A stretch of DNA of 13,264 bases from Paracoccaceae bacterium (GTDB lineage: Bacteria > Pseudomonadota > Alphaproteobacteria > Rhodobacterales > Rhodobacteraceae), in contig JAESRD010000027.1 in assembly GCA_016764835.1 (NCBI GenBank), positions 1-13,264 of the forward strand, read 5' to 3'. How positions within the stretch are numbered: the stretch's first letter is position 1; each line of letters begins with the position of its first letter. The notes under the pieces are model-generated. The model did no database searches, had not been told where the DNA came from, and saw only the letters and a list, made by a program, of their open reading frames with translations. The translations under genes were made by a program, and so were the position numbers. Shown here piece by piece: positions 6,995-13,264 of the stretch.

Positions 6995-7963
6995 TTAAAC
7001 TTTGATGTTCACAAGTGAACGCATGACAAAAATATTGACGATCAAGAACGCGGCAACAACCAGACAGGCCGGTATGAACACTGACGTTTCCATGACCCCG
7101 TCATAATAGTTCGGCTCCATCACGTTAATCGCGACAAGCGCCAGAAGCGGAAACACCGACAGGAACATGCCAGACCATTTGGCCTCAGCCGTAATCGCCT
7201 TCACCCGGCGAAACAGCTTGAACCGCGCGCGAATAACCTTGGACAGACCGTCAAGGATTTCGGCCAAATTACCACCGGCTGACTGCTGAATGGTCACGGC
7301 CATGGCCAGAAACCGCAGATCTTGCAGGTCAATCCGTTCGGCCATTGCTTTGAGACTTTCGCTCAAATCGCGGCCATAGGCGTTCTCATCGGCGATCACG
7401 CCCATCTCGGTGCCAAACGGGTCTGCGACCTCTTTGGCCACAACCTGAATGGCCGATGTCAGCGGGTGACCAACGCGCAGCGAGCGCACCATAAGTTCGA
7501 CCGCATCGGGCAGCTGCTCTTCGAGCAAGTCCATCCGCGTTGTCGCCTTTTTGTTGATCCAGACATAGACCCCGCCAATGCCGATCACCACAGAGCCAAG
7601 CCCGCGAATGGGCAAAGATGTCGTGGTGCCAAAGGTCAGCCCCATGAAGGCAACACCGGCCAAAAGGCCCATGATCATAAACAGCTGCATAGGCGAAAAG
7701 GCGATATTGGCCTTTTGCGCCTTGTTGGCGAGCAGTGAATAAAGTGGAATAGATTGCGACTTGATGTGCTGGCTCATCTCCTTGCGGAGCTGTTCCAACA
7801 CTTCTTCGCGTTTGCCGCCCTTCTCGAGCAGATCAATCCGGCGGTTTACACGGCTATTGAGGCTAATGCTTTTGCCAAAGGCGACCAGATAGATGCCTTC
7901 AACTAAGAACAAGACCGCTATGAAAATAACGCCATAGATGATGGGTTCAATTGAGAGGGTCAT
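6995..7963 (-). CDS. tadB: TadB, inner-membrane platform protein (GspF/T2SSF family)
   Basis: The first of the paired platform proteins of the Tad apparatus. Its 322 residues include an N-terminal membrane segment (7-28), a charged cytoplasmic stretch (35-85), hydrophobic segments near 92-112 and 118-136, the T2SSF domain at about 150-280 with LPDAVELMVRSLRVGHPL (151-168) and QQSAGGNLAEILDGLSKVIR (226-245), and C-terminal segments near 264-283 and 295-315. The ATG at 7963 lies five bases after the cpaF stop, and its GGATAAGAG ribosome-binding sequence overlaps the cpaF stop, so translation of the two genes is probably coupled. This stoichiometric link makes sense because the ATPase docks on this protein. 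Confidence 0.95.
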   Translation of the reverse strand: MTLSIEPIIYGVIFIAVLFLVEGIYLVAFGKSISLNSRVNRRIDLLEKGGKREEVLEQLRKEMSQHIKSQSIPLYSLLANKAQKANIAFSPMQLFMIMGLLAGVAFMGLTFGTTTSLPIRGLGSVVIGIGGVYVWINKKATTRMDLLEEQLPDAVELMVRSLRVGHPLTSAIQVVAKEVADPFGTEMGVIADENAYGRDLSESLKAMAERIDLQDLRFLAMAVTIQQSAGGNLAEILDGLSKVIRARFKLFRRVKAITAEAKWSGMFLSVFPLLALVAINVMEPNYYDGVMETSVFIPACLVVAAFLIVNIFVMRSLVNIKV

Positions 7964-7968
7964 AACTC

Positions 7969-9399
7969 TTATCCGTCAAAAGGTTCAAAGATCGCTGGTG
8001 GCAGGTCGTAACCCCAAAGCCGGAACCGCTCAGAGAAGTGACTGCGCACACCAGTGGCCGTGAAGTGGCCGATAATCTTGTTGTCAGGCGTCAGGCCAAC
8101 CCGCTGATAGCGGAAGATTTCCTGCAGGCTGATAACTTCGCCCTCCATCCCGGTGATCTCGGTGATCGAGGTCATGCGGCGTGAGCCATCTTGCAAACGG
8201 CTGATCTGAACGATCAGGTTCACGGCTGACGCGATCTGACTGCGCACGGCTTTAAGCGGCATCTCAATACCGGCCATGGCGATCATATTCTCAAGACGGC
8301 TGATACCGTCACGCGCCGAGTTGGCGTGGATTGTGGTCATGGAGCCATCGTGGCCCGTGTTCATGGCTTGCAACATGTCGATAACTTCTTCGCCACGGGT
8401 CTCACCAACGATAATCCGGTCAGGCCGCATACGCAGCGCGTTCTTCAAACAATCGCGCGCGGTTACAGCGCCGTTGCCCTCCACATTGGCGGGGCGGCTT
8501 TCCATCCGGCCAACATGGGTTTGTTGCAGTTGCAGCTCGGCCGTATCCTCGATGGTCAGAATACGTTCGTCATTATCAATGAAGCTCGACAAGGCGTTGA
8601 GCGTGGTGGTTTTACCAGAACCGGTACCGCCAGAGACGATAATATTGAGCCGGGTCGAGACCGCGGCCTGCAAATAGGCGGCCATCTCTTCGGTAAAGGC
8701 GCCAAACTTGACCAGATCGTCAATGCCCAGCTTGTCTTTCTTAAACTTACGAATGGAAACAAGGCTGCCATCAACAGCAACCGGCGGCACCATGGCGTTA
8801 AAACGCGAGCCGTCAGCAAGACGCGCATCGACATACGGGTTGCTCTCGTCAACCCGGCGGCCAACGGCGGACACGATCTTGTCGATGATCCGCATCAGGT
8901 GCTTTTCATCTTTGAACGTAATGTCAGTCAGTTGCAGCTTACCGTCGCGCTCAACAAATATCTGATGTGGGCCATTGACCAAAATATCGTTGACCGTGTC
9001 ATCGGCAAGCAGGGTCTCAAGCGGGCCAAGCCCGGTGACCTCAAAGTATAGATCTTGGTTGAGCGTCGTGCGCTCTTCTCGGTTGAGAACAATGCCCAGC
9101 TCTTCGAGTGTCTCTGTTGAGATGGCGTTGATCTCGGTGCGCAACTCTTTCTCTGTCGCATTCTCTAGCGCCGATAGGTTGAGATTGTCGAGCAGGGCTT
9201 TGTGCAGCTCAAGCTTGATCTCAAAGAGGCGCTCCTTGCGCTTCTTTTCCTTATCAGCCGGGGCAGCTGCCGCATTATTCGGCATTGCCCGCATAAGTGT
9301 TTTTTTAGCCTCGGGTTCAACAGGCGTATTGGCCGCTTGTTGACGCGGTACTGCCGCAGCAGCTGGCCGCTTTTCTGACTTTTTATATTTCGAAAACAT
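7969..9399 (-). CDS. cpaF: CpaF/TadA pilus assembly ATPase
   Basis: The hexameric cytoplasmic secretion ATPase (VirB11/PulE superfamily) that powers Flp pilus extension and probably retraction. Residues 1-60 are a low-complexity Ala/Pro/Lys-rich tail; the N-terminal domain spans about 60-230. The ATPase core shows Walker A GGTGSGKT at 257-264, the Asp box [13 protein letters not shown] at 279-291, Walker [12 protein letters not shown] at 328-338 with catalytic Glu333, and the His box [13 protein letters not shown] at 349-361. All key residues are present and the 476-residue length is normal, so it should be active. The ATG at 9399 follows the cpaE stop by 18 bases with a purine-rich GGGGGCAAGAG upstream; tadB starts five bases after its end. 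Confidence 0.97.
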   Translation of the reverse strand: MFSKYKKSEKRPAAAAVPRQQAANTPVEPEAKKTLMRAMPNNAAAAPADKEKKRKERLFEIKLELHKALLDNLNLSALENATEKELRTEINAISTETLEELGIVLNREERTTLNQDLYFEVTGLGPLETLLADDTVNDILVNGPHQIFVERDGKLQLTDITFKDEKHLMRIIDKIVSAVGRRVDESNPYVDARLADGSRFNAMVPPVAVDGSLVSIRKFKKDKLGIDDLVKFGAFTEEMAAYLQAAVSTRLNIIVSGGTGSGKTTTLNALSSFIDNDERILTIEDTAELQLQQTHVGRMESRPANVEGNGAVTARDCLKNALRMRPDRIIVGETRGEEVIDMLQAMNTGHDGSMTTIHANSARDGISRLENMIAMAGIEMPLKAVRSQIASAVNLIVQISRLQDGSRRMTSITEITGMEGEVISLQEIFRYQRVGLTPDNKIIGHFTATGVRSHFSERFRLWGYDLPPAIFEPFDG

Positions 9400-9417
9400 C
9401 TGCTCTTGCCCCCAAGG

Positions 9418-10662
9418 TTAACCGCCGGTTTTTTCGGCCTCTGCGGTATTAATTTCATGTACAGATTTCGCGAGTTTCGCGATCTCTTTGCGTAGGCTGT
9501 TTTTGGCAGCACCCTGCGCCAGTGGCACACCGTGATCACCCGACTGCACAACATTCTTGCCGCCATCGGGCAGCTGAACTTCGATGGATATGCCCAGACT
9601 TTCGCCCAGCCGCTTGACCCGGCTTTTACCGTTAAGGTCAGTAAAGCCCGGCGCGCGGTTGAGTATGAAACGGAACTTATTAAACGGCAGGTCTTCGGCC
9701 TGAAGCGCGCGCTTAATGCGCAGCGCGTTTTGGGCCGAGCGCATGTCCAGCTCAAGCGTGGCAAAGTAAACATGGGCCGCCGTCAGCACGACCTCAGACC
9801 ATTCGATCATGACGGCTGGTAGATCAATAATGACATAGTCAAAATTGGTCCGGGCCACCTCGATCAGCCGCTCAACATCTTCTGGGCCAATAATATCAAG
9901 CGGCACCAGCTCGGAAGGTGCTGTCAGAACTTGCAGCTTATCATCATAGGTCAGCAGCGCATTCATGAACACTTCGCTGTCCATTGTCTCCGTATCGGTC
10001 AACATTTCCAGCACCGTTTCGCGGCGCGGCAGGTCAAGATATGTGGCAACAGCGCCTGATTGCAAATCAAGATCGAGCAGGCAGACGCGCGGTGCGTCTT
10101 CCTTGCTGATATTGGCCAGTTCCCAAGCCAGATTGACCGCGAGCGTGGTCGCACCCGTGCCGCCAGCCAACCCGTGAACCGGAATGACAACGCCTGAGCG
10201 GGCGCCGGTGGGCTTAAGTTTATTGCGAATCTCTGGCGCAATCGACACTTCTTCAGGTGCTTGAACCCGTGCGATGGCGTTATTCAGCTCACCCTCGGGA
10301 AGAGGGTAGGGGATAAACTCGTCGCCGCCTTCACGCAGCAACTGGTGCAGGCTGGCAGGGCTTACATCTTCCGCCACCAAGATCACCTTGATATCCAGCC
10401 CCTTGGCGGCCGCAATAATATCGATGATCAGACTAAGGTCTGCTTCATCTTGTGCATCAAGTGCAACACAGACAAATTCAAGTTCTGCCGCATCTGGTTG
10501 ACCAAGAAAGGTCAACGCATCGGTAAAACTGAGATCTCCCCAGCTTTCGCCAAGTGATGCTTCCATGTCTTCGATCAAAAGATCAAATATTTGTACATCA
10601 CGGCTGATCGTGCAGGCCACGATTGGCTGTGGATCAGGTTGTAGTACTGCCGAGCCGCCCAT
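9418..10662 (-). CDS. cpaE: CpaE/TadZ pilus localisation ATPase (ParA/MinD family)
   Basis: A MinD/ParA-type protein that places the Tad machine, typically at a pole, and can recruit other Tad parts. Residues 15-135 form an atypical receiver-like domain; the ParA-like domain runs from about 156 to 400. The P-loop is degenerate, GLAGGTGATTLAVNLA (164-179): both signature lysines of the deviant Walker A (KGGxGK[ST]) are replaced, as in several alphaproteobacterial CpaE proteins. Walker A' LLDLDLQSG (195-203) and YVIIDLPAV (276-284) are intact. The ATG at 10662 has GAGG ten bases upstream, and an in-frame TGA four codons earlier fixes the start. It heads the main assembly unit after a 275-base gap containing an upstream terminator and a structured leader, so a promoter lies in that gap. 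Confidence 0.95.
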   Translation of the reverse strand: MGGSAVLQPDPQPIVACTISRDVQIFDLLIEDMEASLGESWGDLSFTDALTFLGQPDAAELEFVCVALDAQDEADLSLIIDIIAAAKGLDIKVILVAEDVSPASLHQLLREGGDEFIPYPLPEGELNNAIARVQAPEEVSIAPEIRNKLKPTGARSGVVIPVHGLAGGTGATTLAVNLAWELANISKEDAPRVCLLDLDLQSGAVATYLDLPRRETVLEMLTDTETMDSEVFMNALLTYDDKLQVLTAPSELVPLDIIGPEDVERLIEVARTNFDYVIIDLPAVMIEWSEVVLTAAHVYFATLELDMRSAQNALRIKRALQAEDLPFNKFRFILNRAPGFTDLNGKSRVKRLGESLGISIEVQLPDGGKNVVQSGDHGVPLAQGAAKNSLRKEIAKLAKSVHEINTAEAEKTGG

Positions 10663-10858
10663 TACAATTAATCCTCACCGTTACAAGTAGCGGGTAACTG
10701 AGTTGCGCGGCACATGCCGAGATCAACCACCCCGGAACCCGGATGCCTGCTGGCACAGGGGTCCCCTTGGTGTTGTTAATCAACGACAATCATGTCTAGA
10801 TTTGGGCCGAAAAGCTGTATTTCTGCGGTCGGTTAATATTGGTTAAGGTTTTGCCTGC
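10663..10858 (-). promoter_or_regulatory. Probable promoter and structured leader region of the cpaE unit
   Basis: This stretch between the ompA-like terminator and cpaE must hold the start of the downstream unit. I see no convincing -35/-10 pair. Visible elements are a TTAACC direct repeat (10831-10848), GTTG/CAAC arms around TTAAT near 10778-10790, a hairpin TGCC-AGCA-GGCA, the self-complementary CGGCATGTGCCG, and a GTTAC/GTAAC hairpin just upstream of the GGTGAGG ribosome site. A mini-frame of 15 codons (ATG at 10715, stop at 10668-10670, beginning MCRATQLPATC) ends five bases before cpaE. It has no good ribosome site and may be chance. Confidence 0.4.
10831..10848. promoter_or_regulatory. 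TTAA-N6-TTAA direct repeat, CtrA-like but one base short
   Basis: GGTTAATATTGGTTAAGG contains two GGTTAA units ten bases apart (TTAA at 10833-10836 and 10843-10846), i.e. on one face of the helix. The alphaproteobacterial cell-cycle regulator CtrA prefers TTAA-N7-TTAA and controls pilus genes in Caulobacter (family knowledge), so this site is close but has six spacer bases. It lies about 170-185 bases upstream of cpaE. Another dimeric regulator, or chance in an AT-rich promoter, is possible. Confidence 0.25.
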
Positions 10859-10881
10859 GCGGCGGTCACCATGAAAGCCAC

Positions 10882-10912
10882 AAAAAAAGCCACTGAAAAA
10901 TCAGCGGCTTTT
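10882..10912 (-). terminator. Rho-independent terminator after the OmpA-like lipoprotein gene
   Basis: On the minus strand AAAAGCCGCTGA and TCAGTGGCTTTT pair over 12 bases (one G.U) around a UUUU loop and run into seven T residues (10882-10888). It starts 26 bases past the stop codon. This is a textbook intrinsic terminator and closes the cpaC-ompA unit, so cpaE downstream needs its own promoter or read-through. Confidence 0.88.
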
Positions 10913-10937
10913 GCTTGAAAATCAATGGTTCTGGCGG

Positions 10938-11597
10938 TTACTCGCCGCCGCTCGCACTGCCCAAAGTCAGGCCAGTTGTTGTGGCTGGCACAACGGCGCT
11001 GGCAACATAATCGCGAAAAATTATCTCAGCATATTTGCCGTTTAGCACTGCGGGGTCGCGGTCAACAAAGCCAGAAACCTCGGTCACTGTACGCCGATTG
11101 CGACGTTCACGGCCCTCGGTCACGATAAGGGGTTGGGTTTCGCCAAAGGACGAGACCGCCTCAAGCCGCGAGCGACTGATGCCCTGACTGGTCAGATAAA
11201 GCACGGCCGCTTGCGCCCGGCGCAGACCAAGCCTGCGGTTATAAGCGGTAGGCCCAACAAGATCGGTATGGCCAAACACCCGGAACCGCACTTCTGGAAA
11301 CTGCCTGATCCAGGAGGCTTGTTGGCGCAAAATTGCGCGCGCACCTTCGTCTAATGCATAAGAATTAAAAGCGAAGTTGATTGTTGGCTGCACCTCGGCA
11401 TCAAACCTGCGCACCAGCGTCATCGTATAGCTAAGATCACCAGATTGAATGGCGGCGTTGTTTTCAACAGCGCTGCCAAAATCAGAAAACTCATCGCCCG
11501 CCAACCCGGCTTCGCCAAAGAAGGTTGCGGTAACATGGTTGTCGCCGCAGGCGCTGAGCGCGCCACAGGCTGCAAGTGCAAATGCTAGCTTATTCAT
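10938..11597 (-). CDS. OmpA-like peptidoglycan-binding lipoprotein of the Tad locus
   Basis: A 219-residue outer-membrane lipoprotein: signal peptide MNKLAFALAACGALSAC with lipidated Cys17 (lipobox LSAC), a spacer to about 70, then an OmpA C-terminal-type domain at 72-175. Peptidoglycan contacts are visible: Asp112 in FGHTD and Arg127 in NRRLGLRRAQAA. A C-terminal tail of about 45 residues follows the fold and has no motif I recognise. It occupies the slot between secretin and CpaE where Caulobacter carries cpaD, and probably anchors the secretin to the cell wall (inference). The ATG at 11597 has an AAGAAGGAAAG ribosome site that overlaps the end of cpaC; the gap is 15 bases. A strong terminator follows. 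Confidence 0.92.
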   Translation of the reverse strand: MNKLAFALAACGALSACGDNHVTATFFGEAGLAGDEFSDFGSAVENNAAIQSGDLSYTMTLVRRFDAEVQPTINFAFNSYALDEGARAILRQQASWIRQFPEVRFRVFGHTDLVGPTAYNRRLGLRRAQAAVLYLTSQGISRSRLEAVSSFGETQPLIVTEGRERRNRRTVTEVSGFVDRDPAVLNGKYAEIIFRDYVASAVVPATTTGLTLGSASGGE

Positions 11598-11612
11598 TGC
11601 CCGCTTTCCTTC

Positions 11613-13040
11613 TTAATCATCCAGAACATAGCCGTAAGAGCCACTAAAATCTTGCCGCGCCACTTCAGCCGCGCCGCCAGATGTTGGAGCCTGATCGGCA
11701 GAAATGCGACCAAACAAGAACAGATCGCGCTCGCTTGGCGGCCGCACCCGGTCTGTTGGCAGGGCCAGAACTTCGCCCCGTGTTGGGGTAACAAGATGCG
11801 GTGTAATAATGATAACCAGCTCAGTCTGCTGACGCATATATTCAGCAGAGCGGAACAGGGCGCCCAAAATAGGCACATCGCCCAACCACGGCACCTGACC
11901 ATTCAGATCGGTGAAATCGTCAGATAACAGGCCAGCAATGGCAAAGCTTTCGCCATCGCGCAGTTCAACCGTTGTTGATGTTTCGCGCCGGCGGAAGGCA
12001 TCAACCGTAAAGCCATTGGCGGTAAAACCGTTGGACGGGTCGATGGAGGATACCGCAGCATGAAGCTCCAGATTGATCAAATCGCCGTCTATCACCCGTG
12101 GGATAAAGTTCAGCTCCACCCCGAATGGCTTATATTCGATGGTGATCGAGCCATTATCTTGGCTGACAGGCACCGGATATTCGCCACCCGCCAAGAACCG
12201 TGCCTCTTGCCCGGAAAGGGCGGTGAGATTTGGCTCGGCCAAGGTGCGAACAACGCCGCGGCTCTCAAGTGCTTCAAGCAACAGGCCAACTTCAATGCCG
12301 CCGGCATTAAAGCCAAACAAGAAGGCGCCGTTATTGCTGTTCACCGATGGGATCGTACCGTTAAGGCCCGAAAGCTGCTGGCCAACCGCGTTTAGCGTAT
12401 TGGTGCCGCCCGATATGCCGAGGTCGCCGCCAAGGCCAATGCCTTGGATCGCCAACGATGACGATAGCGATTTGGAAACCGACCGCTGCATCTCTGCAAA
12501 ACGCACCTGCAACATAACTTGCTGGGTACCGCCAACGCTCATCAGGTTAGAGACCCGATCTGGCGCATACCGCTCGGCCAGCTGCAAAGCCCGGTCGAGA
12601 GCAGAGATTGACGAGACCGTGCCGGACAGTACGACGCCGTTATTGGCAGTGCGCACTTCAATCGGTTCGCCGGGCAAGATCTGCGCCAGCCGCTCGCGAA
12701 ATTCGGCAATATCAGGGGTGACATGTACCTCGACATTGGTAATCAACCGGCCTTCTGCATCCAGAATGGTCAGTGTTGTGCGCCCAGGCTCTTTGCCAAG
12801 CACATAAATTGTTCGGTCTGAAAGCGATGAGATGCCAGCAATGCCGGGATTTGCGATAGATAACTCCGCAAATGGCACGTCGCTTTCAACAACAACCGCT
12901 CTGTTCATAGGGACCTGCAGCGCCGATGATGGCGAACCGCGCAGTACCTGCAAAGTTTCAGCGCCAGCACCAACCGGTGCAAAGCTCATGCCAAAACATA
13001 GCGCGGCGCAAACCGCCTTTATTGATAAATGCACATTCAT
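11613..13040 (-). CDS. cpaC: CpaC/RcpA Tad pilus outer-membrane secretin
   Basis: Forms the multimeric outer-membrane channel through which the Flp pilus exits. From the ATG at 13040 the protein has 475 residues. A signal peptide (1-27, cleaved after AGA) is followed by the pilus-type N-terminal domain (about 29-107), a BON-like segment (108-170), and the secretin domain (about 245-415). The secretin domain has the hallmarks RTLAEPNLTALSGQEARFLA (265-284) and VPWLGDVPILGALFR (383-397). A tail with DLFLFGRIS (439-447) follows. The frame also has an ATG at 13073, but the 11 extra residues (MLLDVIGEAGH) would spoil the signal peptide, whereas ATG 13040 has GGAGAGG upstream. The ompA-like gene follows by 15 bases. 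cpaB, usually next upstream, is not visible; a probable terminator lies there instead. Confidence 0.95.
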   Translation of the reverse strand: MNVHLSIKAVCAALCFGMSFAPVGAGAETLQVLRGSPSSALQVPMNRAVVVESDVPFAELSIANPGIAGISSLSDRTIYVLGKEPGRTTLTILDAEGRLITNVEVHVTPDIAEFRERLAQILPGEPIEVRTANNGVVLSGTVSSISALDRALQLAERYAPDRVSNLMSVGGTQQVMLQVRFAEMQRSVSKSLSSSLAIQGIGLGGDLGISGGTNTLNAVGQQLSGLNGTIPSVNSNNGAFLFGFNAGGIEVGLLLEALESRGVVRTLAEPNLTALSGQEARFLAGGEYPVPVSQDNGSITIEYKPFGVELNFIPRVIDGDLINLELHAAVSSIDPSNGFTANGFTVDAFRRRETSTTVELRDGESFAIAGLLSDDFTDLNGQVPWLGDVPILGALFRSAEYMRQQTELVIIITPHLVTPTRGEVLALPTDRVRPPSERDLFLFGRISADQAPTSGGAAEVARQDFSGSYGYVLDD

Positions 13041-13189
13041 GTGACCTGCCTCTCCGATCACGTCCAATAGCAAGTCTTATCGCTTGCCCTTTGGCACAGC
13101 CTGCCACTTTCGCTCAAAAGTTTCAAGAATCAATAGTTTGGAAGGGGCGGCTTATGTGGATAACTCGCAACATGATGCCGATAACCGGC

Positions 13190-13221
13190 AAAAAGGCGCC
13201 GCGCCCAGTTTTGGGGCGCGG
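13190..13221 (-). terminator. Probable rho-independent terminator of a gene upstream of cpaC
   Basis: CCGCGCCC (13199-13206) and GGGCGCGG (13214-13221) form a perfect eight-base stem with a seven-base loop. On the minus strand it is followed, after four bases, by five T residues (13190-13194). A second small stem (AGCCG/CGGCT, 13225-13242) lies just before it. The edge 13222-13264 has no stop codon or recognisable protein in any minus frame, so the gene being terminated ends outside the window. Between the hairpin and cpaC (13041-13189) I see no gene; the cpaC promoter should be there, but no clear -35/-10 stands out. Confidence 0.55.
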
Positions 13222-13264
13222 TCGAGCCGCAAAGCTCCGGCTTGGGCGGTGGTGCCTTCCTGAT

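Noticed and set aside
7322..7738. A 138-codon plus-strand frame opposite tadB, rich in His/Arg
   Set aside because: Antisense shadow of the conserved T2SSF domain; no ribosome site and no domain.
8326..9051. A 241-codon open frame on the plus strand
   Set aside because: It lies wholly antisense to cpaF, which has full catalytic motifs. The translation has no recognisable domain and the frame is a by-product of cpaF codon use. Other long plus-strand frames opposite the helicase and secretin genes were rejected for the same reason.
13155..13163. A perfect DnaA box (TGTGGATAA, i.e. TTATCCACA on the minus strand)
   Set aside because: There is only one copy, with no cluster of boxes, no AT-rich unwinding region and no origin-type neighbours. 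A single box is expected by chance.
13154..13264. Plus-strand frame from ATG 13154 (MWITRNMMP...) running off the right edge, with GGAAGGGG upstream
   Set aside because: It runs straight through the GC-rich hairpin and gives a low-complexity Arg/Gly/Leu-rich translation with no family resemblance.
1..13264. CRISPR array, tRNA/rRNA genes, insertion sequences, prophage or toxin-antitoxin genes
   Set aside because: I looked for direct-repeat arrays, tRNA-like ends, transposase or integrase motifs and small paired genes and found none.

Overview
The window reads as the minus-strand Tad (tight adherence / Flp type IVc pilus) locus of an alphaproteobacterium, most likely a marine Rhodobacterales (Roseobacter-type) bacterium. 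The evidence is the gene order secretin - OmpA-like lipoprotein - CpaE/TadZ - CpaF/TadA - TadB - TadC - TPR lipoproteins, the moderately GC-rich coding sequence, and a ligase-associated DEXH helicase family typical of alphaproteobacteria. Every well-supported gene is on the minus strand, so the locus reads from right to left.

Layout from the right edge. 13041-13264 is non-coding and carries a probable terminator for a gene beyond the window, where cpaB or the Flp pilin would be expected. cpaC (outer-membrane secretin) and an OmpA-like lipoprotein follow and end at a clear rho-independent terminator (10882-10912). A 275-base gap holds the leader and probable promoter region of the second unit: cpaE/tadZ, cpaF/tadA, tadB, tadC, tadD and a second TPR lipoprotein. 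These are packed with gaps of 5-28 bases or overlaps and end at a strong GC-rich hairpin (4460-4499). The third unit holds a short CpaA/TadV-type prepilin peptidase, a MoxR-like AAA+ ATPase of uncharacterised role, a 6-phosphogluconate/3-hydroxyisobutyrate dehydrogenase-family protein and the N-terminal part of an Lhr-like DNA-repair helicase.

How the genes work together: the peptidase matures Flp prepilin; CpaF powers assembly on the TadB/TadC inner-membrane platform; CpaE/TadZ places the machine in the cell; CpaC is the outer-membrane pore, with the OmpA-like and TPR lipoproteins as accessory envelope parts. The pilin, cpaB and the pseudopilins tadE/F/G are not in the window.

The left edge is anomalous. 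The first ~165-175 bases are AT-richer (about 41% G+C over 1-165) and encode, on the plus strand, a fragment resembling a repeat found in very large proteins of marine microalgae. They abut the helicase gene in mid-domain and truncate it. A chimeric assembly or amplification joint is the most economical explanation; real insertion or transfer is less likely. I found no RNA genes, CRISPR array, insertion sequence or prophage. Apart from this joint and the little-studied AAA+ ATPase beside the Tad genes, the region is a fairly ordinary Tad locus.
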